Positions 52,968-62,904 of a DNA stretch of 64,000 bases are shown here, piece by piece (the first letter of the stretch is position 1; every line of letters starts with the position of its first letter). The stretch spans positions 496,001 to 560,000 of the forward strand of contig NZ_OOHJ01000006.1 in assembly GCF_900323885.1 (NCBI RefSeq). Reading direction: 5' to 3'. Position numbers and translations under genes: made by a program. The notes under the pieces are model-generated. The model saw only the letters and a program-made list of their open reading frames with translations. It was not told where the DNA came from and did no database searches. Source of the stretch: [Actinomadura] parvosata subsp. kistnae. Lineage in GTDB: Bacteria; Actinomycetota; Actinomycetes; Streptosporangiales; Streptosporangiaceae.

Positions 52968-53095
52968 GCGCCCGGGCATCTCGGTCAAGACGGTGGCGAA
53001 CCACGTCTCCAGCATCTTCGGCAAGCTGCAGGTCGCCGAGACGGGCCGAGGCGATCATTCGCGCCCGCGACGCCGGGCCCGGCCGTCAGGGGAGC
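52968..53095 (+). pseudogene. LuxR-type helix-turn-helix fragment
   Basis: ISVKTVANHVSSIFGKLQVA is the recognition helix of a LuxR/NarL regulator; after a shift AEAIIRARDAGP continues. Nothing of the receiver or upstream part remains. It is joined directly to the dehydrogenase remnant. Confidence 0.65.
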
Positions 53096-53109
53096 GGCTG
53101 CGGGGACGT

Positions 53110-56100
53110 TCATGCGCGTCCACGGGTTGAGGCCAGGGGCGTGCGATAGCCCTGGGCCGTCACCTCCAGGTCACCCCGGCGGCGCTGTCCGCGCGGGCAG
53201 GTGATGGTGATGTCCCGTCGCTCGCCGGGCAGGAGCCACAGGAAGTTGCCGGAATAGGTGGCAGGGAGCACCCGATCGCCTGATCGGTGGTCGCGCAGGG
53301 ACAGCCGTACCATGGGCGCGATCACGTCGCCGCTGTTACGGAGGTTCACGGTGATCTGCAGCCGGCCGTCCCGCTCGGCGGTGCGTCCGCCGGTCAGGTG
53401 CAGCCGCGCGCCGGACAGCCGGTTCAGGGCGAGCAGGTCCTGTGGTTCGCCGTAGCGCCAGTAGGTGTTCTCCGACAGGGTCCTTCCGCCGGGGCCGAGC
53501 AGGCGCAGCCGGACCAGGTGCAGCGGGGGAGCGGCCGGCGGCCGTTCGAGGGTGAAGGCCGGGGCGGTGGCGGAGGCCGCCAGGTCGATCACGGCGCGCT
53601 TGCGTCCGGCCAGCGGCTTGCCCGCGAGGTCGAGCACGTCGCCCTCGACGACCGCGCCCCGCAGCGGGTCGCGGGTGTGGTTGACGGCGAGGACCTCCCA
53701 GGTACGGGGGTCGGCTTGCACGTGGTACGGCTCGCAGCCGGATCGGGCGCCGTAGTAGGCGCCGTTGACGTCGAGGTCGTAGTCGTAGGTCTGCCAGACC
53801 GTGCTGTGCCAGGCGGGGTTCGACATCCACAGCAGCAGGCCGCTCGCGTCGCTCCACAGGTGGGCGTTCCAGGCCTCGAACATGGCGCGCATGCTCTCGA
53901 AGTTCACGAACTGGGCCTTGGCGCAGAACTCTTCGAGAGAGTGCGACTCGCCCAGCCGTTCGTCGATCGCGGCCTTGTAGCTCTGCGGATGCTGGCCGCC
54001 GCGCGTGGCCCAGTCATGGTGGTTCCACACCGTGCTGATCGGCCAGCCCTCCTCGTCCCCGACGAGGTTGCGCATGCTTTCGACCACCGGCACCGTCGGG
54101 ATGCCGATCTCGGTGTGGAAGCCGAACGTGCCGTGGGTGTAGGTGGCGGCGGAGAAGTACTGCCGCGGGTCGATCCAGGCGTACGGCCCGCTGCCGCTGA
54201 CGATGCCGGAGGCGGAGTTGCTGATGTAGAGGACGTCGGGGTGCTCCTCGGCGACGGCCCGCCGCCCGCCCTCGTCGATCTCACCCGACGGCGTGCCCTC
54301 GTTGGCGCCGCACCAGACCACGATGCACGGGTGGGACCGGTAGCGGCGGACGGTGTCGCGCACGTGCTCCAGGTACAGGGCGTGGTCCGGCGGGTCGAGG
54401 AACCAGGCGTTCCAGAAGTCGTTCCACACCAGCAGCCCGTTCTCGTCGCAGCGGGCGTAGAACTCCTCCCGGTTGCTGCTGCCGAGCCAGTTGCGGATCA
54501 TCGTGAAGTTCATGTCGCGGTGCAGCTCGATGACCGCTTCCATGCGGCCGTTCTGCATGCGGCGCAGCAGTTCGTCCCAGCCCCAGTTGCCGCCGCGGCA
54601 CAGAACCGGCACGCCGTTCACGGAGATCTTCAGTTGCTGCGGGGCGTTGCTGACGGATGTGACGTCGGTCCAGCTCTGGCCGTCCTGGGAGACCTGGACG
54701 GTGAAGGTCAAGGCGTAGGCGGTCTCCCACAGCAGCGTGATCCGGTCGAAGTCCGTCTCCTTGCCCAGGTCGAGCTGGATGTACTGGTTGTCGGAGTACG
54801 CCGACGACCAGCGGGTGTCGGGATCGCCGTCCACGGCGTTTCCCGCCGCGTTGGCCGGGGAGTCCGTCGACGAGGCGGTGGCCGCGGCGTTGAGCGCGAG
54901 GTCCACGCCAGGGTTCCGCCGGTCGACGACCGACAGGGTCCACAACGACACGCCCCAGTTCGTGGCGCGCTTGCCGGCCTGGATGCGTACATGGCGGGCG
55001 CGCTGCCGCTGGAGGTCGACGTGCTGCTGCACGCGGTTGGCGCCCGGCTCGAACCTGATGGGGTTCTCGGACTCGTAACGTACGTCGCGCAGCCCGACGC
55101 GGCGCGTGCGCCGGTCGCTGACCGCGTCGCCGGCCAGGACGGTCAGGTCGAGGTCGTGCAGCGCCGGCTCGCCGTACCCGTTGGGCCACCACAGCCGCGG
55201 GTCCGTCACGCGTAGGGCGGGGAAATCCGCAGGCGCGAAGACCACGTCCACACTGGCGCCGCCGCCGACCTGAACGGTGCGCTCCACGCGGATGCCGCCG
55301 AGCCTGGCCCGCACCTTGACGGTCTGCGCCGCCGGCGCCGCGTTGCGCACCGGGACGGTGAGCGTGACCTCGGCCCTGGAGCGGTCGGGCAGGCCGGGAA
55401 GGGACGTCTTGACGTGCGGGTCGCCCAGGAGCACCGGGCCGGTCGAGCGCAGGCGGACGTGGTTCCAGATGCCCATCACCCGATCGCGCACCGCCGGCAT
55501 CCAGTCCCAGCCGGACACGGCCAGGTAGGTCGGGCCGTTGCGCATCATGATGTCCGACCCGGCGTCGGCGTAGGAGTTGCCGTCCGATCCTCTGTCGCCG
55601 GGGCTGCCGGGGAAGGGCATCGGGTCGATCCGTACGGCGAGAACGTGCTCGCGGTCGTCGGCCAGCTGCCGGGTCACGTCGAAGGCGCCGCGCGCGGACG
55701 GGTGCGTCAGCTCTCCGACCTTCGTGCCGTCGAGCCAGATCTCGGCGTGGTGGTTGATGCCGTCCAGCTCCAGCCAGACGCGGCCACGTGCCGGGAAACG
55801 CCTCGGCAGCGTGAAAGCCCGCCGGTACCACCAGGAGTTGCGGCTGAGCGCTTCCGGGCAGCGCAGGTTGTCGAAGCCCCGCACGGGGTCCGGGAGGTGG
55901 CCCTTCGCGACGAGCGAGGCGAGGATCGTGCCGGGCACCTGCGCGCGCAGCCACCGCGAGGTGTCCACGCCGGGCGTGGAGAGCGCGGCGCCGTCTTCGG
56001 TGCCGGCGAACTCCTGAAGGGTCACGTTCCAGCCCGACTCGATCGGGACGGTGCCGTCGGCCTCCACCCGCAGGGCGGGAACGGGCCGGGCGCCGCTGGT

Positions 56101-56763
56101 CCAGTCGGTCCACCCCGTCGCTGCGGGCCTGGTGCCGAGCGCCGTGCCGTGGACCTGGAAGGAGTTGAGGCCGAGCGGATGGGGATTGGAGCGCGAGAGG
56201 CCCACCATGCGTACCCAGCGGGTCGTCACGGGCTGGGGGAGGGTGATCTCGACGGTGCCGCCGGTGTTCGTGCTCGCCTCGTGGACCGGCGTCCACTGCT
56301 GTCCGTCCGGCGAGGAGTCGATGCGGAAGGTCGTGGCGTAGCTGGACAGGACCTCCCATCCGGTGGTGCCGTTGCGGGGGTTGTTGACGTCGCCGGACGG
56401 CTGGTAGATCTGGTCGCCTTCCGCGGTCTCGAAGACGAGCGTGATCGCTTCGACGCGGCAGGGTCCTTGGAGATCGACGGCGATCCACTGCGCATCGCCG
56501 TCTTCGGCCCGCCAGCCGCTGCCGTACACGTTGCGGCGGGCCATGCGGTCGACGGCGAAGTGGGCGGGGGTGGGCGCGTAGGCGGTCGAGGAGGCTCGTA
56601 CCGGCCGGTAGAGAGCGAGGTCGGAGGCCTCGCCGGCCGCCGCCGCCGCGGGTCGCGGCGGCGCGCCGGTCAGGCTCACGGCGGCGAGCACGGCCGCGCC
56701 CGATCGCAGGAACGTCCGCCGGGACGGGCCGCCGGAGTCGGCGGCGGTGAGATCATCACGCAC
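53110..56763 (-). CDS. Secreted GH2 exo-beta-glucosaminidase-like enzyme with F5/8C modules
   Basis: A 1,217-residue exported glycosidase. A Tat signal (SRRTFLRSGAAVLAAVSLTG) is followed by a discoidin-like module (~50-200), the GH2 sugar-binding and Ig domains, a second F5/8C module inserted near 590-700 (SSTDSPANAAGNAVDGDPDT), then the TIM barrel. The acid/base Glu is in VVWCGANEGTPSGE; the nucleophile Glu is probably in GFHTEIGIPTVP. Layout and length resemble exo-beta-D-glucosaminidases (CsxA) and related mannosidases. The GTG at 56,763 has AAGGAG 6 nt upstream. It lies 85 bp after the GH92 gene, probably in one operon. Confidence 0.85.
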   Translation of the reverse strand: MRDDLTAADSGGPSRRTFLRSGAAVLAAVSLTGAPPRPAAAAAGEASDLALYRPVRASSTAYAPTPAHFAVDRMARRNVYGSGWRAEDGDAQWIAVDLQGPCRVEAITLVFETAEGDQIYQPSGDVNNPRNGTTGWEVLSSYATTFRIDSSPDGQQWTPVHEASTNTGGTVEITLPQPVTTRWVRMVGLSRSNPHPLGLNSFQVHGTALGTRPAATGWTDWTSGARPVPALRVEADGTVPIESGWNVTLQEFAGTEDGAALSTPGVDTSRWLRAQVPGTILASLVAKGHLPDPVRGFDNLRCPEALSRNSWWYRRAFTLPRRFPARGRVWLELDGINHHAEIWLDGTKVGELTHPSARGAFDVTRQLADDREHVLAVRIDPMPFPGSPGDRGSDGNSYADAGSDIMMRNGPTYLAVSGWDWMPAVRDRVMGIWNHVRLRSTGPVLLGDPHVKTSLPGLPDRSRAEVTLTVPVRNAAPAAQTVKVRARLGGIRVERTVQVGGGASVDVVFAPADFPALRVTDPRLWWPNGYGEPALHDLDLTVLAGDAVSDRRTRRVGLRDVRYESENPIRFEPGANRVQQHVDLQRQRARHVRIQAGKRATNWGVSLWTLSVVDRRNPGVDLALNAAATASSTDSPANAAGNAVDGDPDTRWSSAYSDNQYIQLDLGKETDFDRITLLWETAYALTFTVQVSQDGQSWTDVTSVSNAPQQLKISVNGVPVLCRGGNWGWDELLRRMQNGRMEAVIELHRDMNFTMIRNWLGSSNREEFYARCDENGLLVWNDFWNAWFLDPPDHALYLEHVRDTVRRYRSHPCIVVWCGANEGTPSGEIDEGGRRAVAEEHPDVLYISNSASGIVSGSGPYAWIDPRQYFSAATYTHGTFGFHTEIGIPTVPVVESMRNLVGDEEGWPISTVWNHHDWATRGGQHPQSYKAAIDERLGESHSLEEFCAKAQFVNFESMRAMFEAWNAHLWSDASGLLLWMSNPAWHSTVWQTYDYDLDVNGAYYGARSGCEPYHVQADPRTWEVLAVNHTRDPLRGAVVEGDVLDLAGKPLAGRKRAVIDLAASATAPAFTLERPPAAPPLHLVRLRLLGPGGRTLSENTYWRYGEPQDLLALNRLSGARLHLTGGRTAERDGRLQITVNLRNSGDVIAPMVRLSLRDHRSGDRVLPATYSGNFLWLLPGERRDITITCPRGQRRRGDLEVTAQGYRTPLASTRGRA

Positions 56764-56776
56764 GAGGGGCTCCTTG

Positions 56777-56826
56777 GGGGTGCTGTTCAAAGGCCGGGGT
56801 GCTGTTCAAAGGCCGGGGTGCTGTTC
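56777..56826. repeat. 19-bp tandem repeat between the glycosidase genes
   Basis: GGGGTGCTGTTCAAAGGCC occurs at 56,777-56,795 and 56,796-56,814, with a partial third copy to 56,826. It fills most of the gap between GH92 stop and GH2 start. Confidence 0.85.
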
Positions 56827-56848
56827 GGGAAGCCGAGGGTGTGGCGGG

Positions 56849-59800
56849 TCAGCCGGTGGTCTCCAGGCGGACTCCCGCCAGCCAGCCGCCCCAGCCGTCC
56901 TGCGGGAGACTGTCGGAGATCTTCAGATACAGGTCCGATCCGTCGCCGCCCGACTGCTCGCGCAGCCGCGCCAGGTCGAAGGCCCGCTGGTCGCGGTTGC
57001 CCTGGAAGATGACGGGGTTCGGCTCCCGCAGGATCGTCGTCCAGGTCCGGCCGTCGGCGGAGGCCTCGACGAGGAACTGGTTGGCGAGGTCCAGGGTCAC
57101 CGTGCCTGTGGTCGCCCCGGCCGGCACCGGCAGCCGGTAGGTGAAGGATCGCCGCTCGTCGGCATAACGGGCCTGCCCACCGGCGCCGTCGCCGGTCAGC
57201 TGTGAGCCGTTGTCGTCGACCAGCACGCCCTCCTCCGAGGCGGTGCCTGGCTCGATCTCGGTGACGTCGCCGACGACCCGGGCGGTGCCCTCGCCGGCCA
57301 CGGCCCAGCCGTTCCAGCGGGCGGTGACCCGGATCGGCTGAGCGCCGGGAGCGGCGTCGGCGGCGGCCGTCACCTCGACGGTGACCGTGGCCGATGCGCC
57401 GGGGGCCAGGCCGGGCACCTGAGTGTTGCCCGGCCGGGCGGACCAGGAGGCGGGCACGGCGACGGTCAGGTCCGGCGCGAGCGTGGTGTCCCCGGTGTTG
57501 GTCAGCGTCACCTCGACCGGCCCGGCCGTTCCCGGGCGGAGCGCGACGTCGGCCACGCGCACCTGGAGCGGGGAGGACGGGATGGCGTCACGGGTCAGCA
57601 ACTCGATCTCCGCCAGGGAGAGCGCCGCCTGCCCGGCGGCGCCGGTGAAGCGGAACCGGTACTGCCGCATCTTCGCCGGATGCCTGATCTGGAAGGGCCT
57701 GGTCTGGTTGCGCCAGCGGAACCGCTCCCCGTCCCGCTCGTCCAGCTTCTTCCATCGCTTGCCGTCCGGCGAGCCTTCCAGAACCCAGTGGCCGGGGTCC
57801 TGCTCGGCGGGGGTGGTGCCGGAGGTGAACGTGTAGAACTCCACGCGGGTGGCGTCGCCGCCGTTGACGCTGTACCGCACGGTGCGGTCGGGGCCGTCGA
57901 GCACGGCAGCCGTGCGGGAATCGTCGTCGAACAGCTTGCCGACGTCGCCGCCCATCGCCAGACCGCGGTTCTTCCCGGTCACGTCATGCAGCGGGCGGGG
58001 GCGCTCGCCGACCCGGGTCATCGAGTCCGGCACGTCGCGCGCGCCGGTGCCCCAGCGGGAGGGCTCCGGTCCCATGGTGAAGCGGAGCCGCCCGCCGTCG
58101 GCCAGCTCCTGGTGGGAGATGGACGTGGACGTGTGACGCCTGCCGTCCACCGTGAGCGCCTGCACGTAGCCGTTCCCGCGGCTGGTGCCGGGCGCCTCGA
58201 TCACCAGATCGCCGCCGGGCAGGTGGAGGGTGGCCTTCTCGAACAGGGGCGAGCCGATGGCGTACTGGCCGGTGCCGATCTGCAGCGGGTACAGGCCCAG
58301 GGCGCTGAAGACCCACCACGCCGAGGTGGCGCCGTTGTCCTCGTCGCCGGGGTAGCCCTGCCCGATCTCCGAGCCGAGCCAGCCGCGCTCCACGGCCTGC
58401 CGGACCTGCTCCTGCGTCTTCCACGGCTGCTGGGTGTAGGCGTACATCCACGGGATGTGGTGGGAGACCTGGTTGGGGATGCTCCACTGGCCGAGCCGCA
58501 GGTCCCGGGTCTCGCGCATCTCGTGGATCACCCGGCCGTAGGAGCCGGGGAGCTTGGCCGTCTCGGGGGTGGCGAAGAACGTGTCGAGCTTGGCCGCCAG
58601 GCCGTCGCGGCCGCCGTACAGCTCGGCCAGGCCCTGGCCGTCGTGCGGCGCGGGGAACGCCTCGTTCCAGCCGTTGGCCTCGGTGTAGTCGTGATCGTTG
58701 CCCCACACGCGCGGGTCGTACTCTTGCGGCGGGGTCGTCCATTTCCCGTCGGCGGACCTGCCTTGGAAGAAGCCGGCCGACGCGTCGAAGACGTCGGCGT
58801 AGCCCTGGGACCGGTCGCGGAAGTACGCCGCCTCCTCGCGCAGGCGCCTGCGCTCGGGACCCGGCGTGCCGCGCCTGCCCGCCATGGCCTCGGCCATGGC
58901 GGCGATCCCGAAGTCGTTGACGTATCCGTCCAGGGACCAGGAGAAGCCGGAGGCGAGGTCGTTGGGGACGTAGCCGAGGAAGGTCGAGCGAGCCAGCCCG
59001 TCACGGCCGACGCTGCCGTCCTCCGGCCGCACGGTCGCGTTCTTCAGGGCCGCGGCGTACGTGTCGGCCGGGTCGATGCCCGGCACGCCCTTGACGTAGG
59101 CGTCGGCGAAGGCGGCATCGGAGTTCGTCCCGGTCATCACCCGCGCGTAGCCGGGGGAGGACCACGGTGAGATCCATCCGCCGTCACGGTACTGCTGGAC
59201 GAAGCCGTCCACGAGCTCGCCCGCCGTCTCCGGCGCCAGCAGGTAGTACGCGGGCCAGGCCGCCCGGAAGGTGTCCCAGAAGCCGGTGTTGACGTACGCC
59301 TTGCCGTCGGCGATCCTGGCGCCCGTCCGCGTCGGCGAGCTCGGCGGGGGGCTCCAGGAGCCGGAGGACTGGACGGCGTGCCGGTAGCGCGGGCGTTCGC
59401 GGGTGCCGGTGTTCTCATGGGCCGAGTTCGGATACAGGAACAGCCGGTACAGGTTGGAGTAGAGCGTGATCAGCTGATCGTCACGGGCTCCGCGCACCTC
59501 GACGACGCCGAGGCGGTCGTCCCACGCGGACCGGGCGCGGGCGGCGACGTCCTCGAAGCGGTCCGCGGCGGCGATCTCCAGGTCGAGGTTCTTCCTCGCC
59601 TGGTCCACGCCGATCAGCGACGTGGCGATCCGCATGGTCACGACGTCCCGGCCGAACGACACGTAGCCGGTCGAGGGCCGCTGCCCCTGGGTGAGCAGGC
59701 CGCTGCCGGTGATGGGGGCGTCGAAAGTGGCGTACATGTACATGCGGGTCATGCCCGCCGAGATGACCCGGGTCTCCGACCAGCCGGAGACGGTGCCGGC

Positions 59801-61054
59801 GGTCGCGTCGATCGTGAGCCCGGCCCGGTCGTCGACGTTGTCGAAGATCAGGTGCCGTCCGCCCCCTGCGGGGAACGTGAAACGGAACATCGCGGCATGG
59901 TCGGCAGGCGCGATGTCGGTCCGCAGGCCGTTCTGAAACGTGACGGCGTAGTGGTGCGGTGACGCCCGCTCGTCCTGATGGCGGAAGGGCAGCGCCCTGG
60001 CCTTGCGGTCCGGATCCGGCACACCGGCGGCGGCCGACGGCATCACCTGGAACGTCTGGCGGTCGCCCATCCAGATGCTCGTCTGGTGGCTGGCCGAGAA
60101 CGCCTGGATCTCGGGCAGGTTCGCCGCGTTGTTGCCGTCGTGGTAGCGGTACAGCGTGCCCAGGGAGCCGGCGTCGGTCACCGGGGTCCAGAAATTGAAC
60201 CCGTTGGGCACCGCCGTCGCCGGGAAGGAGTTGCCGCGCGAGTAGTCGCCGTTGGAGTGCGTGCCCCGGGTGGTGATCACCCAATCTGACGGCCGGGACC
60301 GGACGGGCTGGTCAGGGCTGCTGTCGATGGCGAGGTCGTCGATCCAGCCGCCGAGGTCCGCCGGTCCCGCAGGGCCGTCGTAGGTGAGCAGGATCTTGTC
60401 GACGGTCTTGCCGGCCGCCGCCTTGCCGATGACGGCCGAGCGGCGGTTCCACTGCAACGGGGCCAGGGTCTTGGCGTCACCCTGAGCGCGGGCGGTCAGC
60501 GGCACGCCGTGCTGGTCGTCAACGGCCAGCTCGCTGAGCCGCGAGCCGTCGGTGAAGGCCAGGTCGACGGCCACGTACGTGCCGGCGTAGTCGACCGCCG
60601 CCTCGTCGAAATCGGGCAGCACCAGGTAGGACAGCTCCGTCTGCGGGCCCACCGGGACGTCGACGTCGATCAGGACGTGCGTCGCGTGCGCGGGCCCCTG
60701 AGGCTCGTGCCGTCCGGTGTAGTGCAGGGCGTGCAGCCCGGTGAACCCGACGTCCGCCTTCGCCGCGTAGGCGCGGTCCGGTCCGTCGTCGACGATCGTG
60801 CGAAGGCCCGGTTCCGCGGAGCCCGGGCGGAGCACCCCCGAGACGTCGGGTCGGCCACCGGGACCGGTGGCGAGCGTGCCGTCGAGGGACACCTCGCCTT
60901 CGAACGAGGTGCTCCAGTCGCCGGGGGCACTCGCCGCCCTGGCGTGCTGCGGCGTGATCGCCGGCCCGGCGAGGAGGGACAGGACGAGGGCGACGGCCAG
61001 GGTTGCGGAGGGGCGAAGGGCGGACCAGCACAGACGTAAGGGGGGCAGAGTCAT
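56849..61054 (-). CDS. Secreted GH92 alpha-1,2-mannosidase
   Basis: A 1,401-residue exported enzyme. The signal peptide is ATLAVALVLSLLAGPAITPQ; the N-terminal beta-sandwich includes GDYSRGNSFPATAVPNGFNF. The (alpha/alpha)6 barrel carries the GH92 hallmarks DGKAYVNTGFWDTFRAAWPA, QVSHHIPWMYAYTQQPWKTQ and GYPGDEDNGATSAWWVFSAL. A F5/8C-like domain, an NPCBM-associated (NEW3) Ig domain (VEVTLTNTGDTTLAPDLTVA) and a last beta-sandwich follow. GH92 enzymes are Ca-dependent exo-mannosidases acting on N-glycan or yeast mannan. ATG 61,054 has GGGAG 5 nt upstream. First gene of the operon. Confidence 0.92.
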   Translation of the reverse strand: MTLPPLRLCWSALRPSATLAVALVLSLLAGPAITPQHARAASAPGDWSTSFEGEVSLDGTLATGPGGRPDVSGVLRPGSAEPGLRTIVDDGPDRAYAAKADVGFTGLHALHYTGRHEPQGPAHATHVLIDVDVPVGPQTELSYLVLPDFDEAAVDYAGTYVAVDLAFTDGSRLSELAVDDQHGVPLTARAQGDAKTLAPLQWNRRSAVIGKAAAGKTVDKILLTYDGPAGPADLGGWIDDLAIDSSPDQPVRSRPSDWVITTRGTHSNGDYSRGNSFPATAVPNGFNFWTPVTDAGSLGTLYRYHDGNNAANLPEIQAFSASHQTSIWMGDRQTFQVMPSAAAGVPDPDRKARALPFRHQDERASPHHYAVTFQNGLRTDIAPADHAAMFRFTFPAGGGRHLIFDNVDDRAGLTIDATAGTVSGWSETRVISAGMTRMYMYATFDAPITGSGLLTQGQRPSTGYVSFGRDVVTMRIATSLIGVDQARKNLDLEIAAADRFEDVAARARSAWDDRLGVVEVRGARDDQLITLYSNLYRLFLYPNSAHENTGTRERPRYRHAVQSSGSWSPPPSSPTRTGARIADGKAYVNTGFWDTFRAAWPAYYLLAPETAGELVDGFVQQYRDGGWISPWSSPGYARVMTGTNSDAAFADAYVKGVPGIDPADTYAAALKNATVRPEDGSVGRDGLARSTFLGYVPNDLASGFSWSLDGYVNDFGIAAMAEAMAGRRGTPGPERRRLREEAAYFRDRSQGYADVFDASAGFFQGRSADGKWTTPPQEYDPRVWGNDHDYTEANGWNEAFPAPHDGQGLAELYGGRDGLAAKLDTFFATPETAKLPGSYGRVIHEMRETRDLRLGQWSIPNQVSHHIPWMYAYTQQPWKTQEQVRQAVERGWLGSEIGQGYPGDEDNGATSAWWVFSALGLYPLQIGTGQYAIGSPLFEKATLHLPGGDLVIEAPGTSRGNGYVQALTVDGRRHTSTSISHQELADGGRLRFTMGPEPSRWGTGARDVPDSMTRVGERPRPLHDVTGKNRGLAMGGDVGKLFDDDSRTAAVLDGPDRTVRYSVNGGDATRVEFYTFTSGTTPAEQDPGHWVLEGSPDGKRWKKLDERDGERFRWRNQTRPFQIRHPAKMRQYRFRFTGAAGQAALSLAEIELLTRDAIPSSPLQVRVADVALRPGTAGPVEVTLTNTGDTTLAPDLTVAVPASWSARPGNTQVPGLAPGASATVTVEVTAAADAAPGAQPIRVTARWNGWAVAGEGTARVVGDVTEIEPGTASEEGVLVDDNGSQLTGDGAGGQARYADERRSFTYRLPVPAGATTGTVTLDLANQFLVEASADGRTWTTILREPNPVIFQGNRDQRAFDLARLREQSGGDGSDLYLKISDSLPQDGWGGWLAGVRLETTG

Positions 61055-61097
61055 GCAGACTCCCGTGCTGAGGGGGGTGCGCGGTCTTGCGTGCCGG

Positions 61098-61127
61098 GAT
61101 GACATCGTTGTCATCGGATGTGTCATC
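61098..61127. promoter_or_regulatory. LacI-type operator upstream of the GH92 gene
   Basis: GATGACA-TCGT-TGTCATC (61,098-61,115) is a 7-bp inverted repeat containing TGACATCGTTGTCA with a central CG, the form bound by many LacI-family sugar repressors. A third half-site TGTCATC lies at 61,121-61,127. It is 44 bp from the start codon. Confidence 0.7.
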
Positions 61128-61531
61128 GAATATGAACGGCTGTGGCGGGTCGCGTCAAGGGTGTACCGCTGCGAAGTGCGGTGCCGCTGAGCCGAGACGG
61201 GGCTGCTGGGCCGGGGCGGGGCTGCGAAGGACGTCGGGATCGTGGTGTCGCGGCCCTGTGCGGTCTGCCCTGGGGCCGGCCGCCGTCCTCGGCCCCGCGC
61301 ACGCTGCCGTCCCCGGCCTCGCTCAGGACGCGTCCGCGCGCCGTCCGGCCCGCAGCGCTGACACCTGGGAGAACCTCGCGGACGCGGCGTCCTTCGACAG
61401 CCTGCAAAGTCAGGAACTCGATCACGGTGGCCGGCAGCGATAGGGGCCGACGTCGCGCACGCCTGAACCCAGCGGACCTACATCCCTAAGTTGCTTCTAC
61501 GTAACTCCATCACTCAGACGAGAGGGGCAAT
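61128..61531. other. Gap without a gene
   Basis: Upstream region of the glycosidase operon. No LacI-family gene or other frame can be supported here. Confidence 0.5.
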
Positions 61532-61813
61532 GTGCGAGTGCTCCAAGGTAGCTGCACCGGGGACACCAATGACTGGTTCCGCGGCAGGGCCAGCGCCTAC
61601 TACGAGCCGGACGGTTCGTACGACGTGATCAAGAAGATCCAGTACGAGCTGGTGGCCACCAAGGGGAGCAGCCCCGGCAAGAAGAGCAACGTGAGATTGC
61701 GGATCGTGCACCGCCACCACCAACAAGGCCTGACAGCAGATGACACGGGTGTGCCGCGCGCGGCGGCACACCTTCCTCTTTCCCTGAGCCTCTTCCAGGA
61801 GCTGAATCCGTGA
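61532..61813 (+). pseudogene. Remnant of a small secreted protein
   Basis: Reads CTGDTNDWFRGRASAYYEPD, GSYDVIKKIQYELVATKGSS and KKSNVRLRIVH, the kind of sequence found in mature small exported actinomycete proteins. A signal peptide is missing and the last ~35 codons are unlike the first part. Likely the middle of a lost gene. Confidence 0.45.
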
Positions 61814-62796
61814 CCACCCGAGCCGCGCTCGCCCTGCTGGTGCTCCTGGACGGCTGCGGCACCGCGACCGATCAGCCCGGAGCCGGTGACCGAGCGCCCG
61901 CTGGAGATCGTGGCGGTGTCCGCGGAGGGCGTCGTGGTGGCCGATGACCGGGTACAGGCGTGCTACGGGATGGACCGGTCGGGCAGGGAGGTGTGGCGGG
62001 ATCCCGCCGCGTACGCCAGGGGCGCCGACGTGATCTGCCAGGCACGCTGTCCCGACCCGGTGTTCTCCGGCTCGGCAGAGGGGGCGGATCCCGAGCCGCG
62101 TTCGCTCTCGGGCGTGTTCGCGCGATCCGACGCCCGGATCAGGCGGGTGCCGATCGCGCGTAACGCCTTGGATGCCGTGATCATCGAGAGCGACCAGGAC
62201 GACTGCGATCGCGACTGCAGGCAAGCAGGTGCTGTGGTTCCGGTACGACCTGCAGGGCTGGCGCGAGGTGTCCAGGGACACGCTCGCCGAACCGGTCCGG
62301 GCGCTGTGCGCATCAGACGGAACCGCGGTGGCCGAGGGGGAACGCGCCTATGTGCTGACCGGCGCGGACAAGCCCGTTACCGATCACCACCACCCTCCCG
62401 GTCCTCGCTGGATGCGCCGCCGGGACGCAGGGCCTCGTCGTCCACACCTACTGGCGCGACGGCGACGGCAGGCGCTTCACCGGCATCCGCGGCGTCGACT
62501 CCGCCGGCAGGCAGACGTGGTCACGCGAGATCGCCGCCGAGGCTCAGATCCGCGCCCATCCCTCCGGCGCGGAGTTCGTGATCACGCATTGCGGTGTGGC
62601 CGAAGTGCTCGACCCGGCCGGCCGGACGATGGCCAGACATCCAGGCACCGCCTCGGCCTCCTACACCGCGGACGGCGAGCTGGCCCTTCTGACCACGGAA
62701 GGCAGGCTGAGCTGGCCGGATCAATCAGAGTGTGTCAGGCAAACGGCTCCGAAGCGACAACCTCGCAACACCTGTGACTCGCGCATGAAGGGGTAG
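61810..62796 (+). pseudogene. Lipoprotein with multiple frameshifts
   Basis: A GTG start gives a lipoprotein signal (RAALALLVLLDGCGTATDQP). The protein then continues only through frame changes: near 61,885 (PEPVTERPLEIVAVSAEGVV), near 62,222 (VLWFRYDLQGWREVSRDTLA) and near 62,385 (GLVVHTYWRDGDGRRFTGIR, FVITHCGVAEVLDPAGRTMA). The beta-strand pattern suggests a propeller-like secreted domain. At least three indels; non-functional as given. Confidence 0.7.
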
Positions 62797-62904
62797 GTGC
62801 GGCTCTGGACTTCGCCGAGTCTTTGACGATGGCGTACGAGTCGAGGCCGAGCTGACGCCCTCGTGGCAGCCGGCCGGCTCGTTCGATCGGTTGCCCCGGT
62901 CAGC

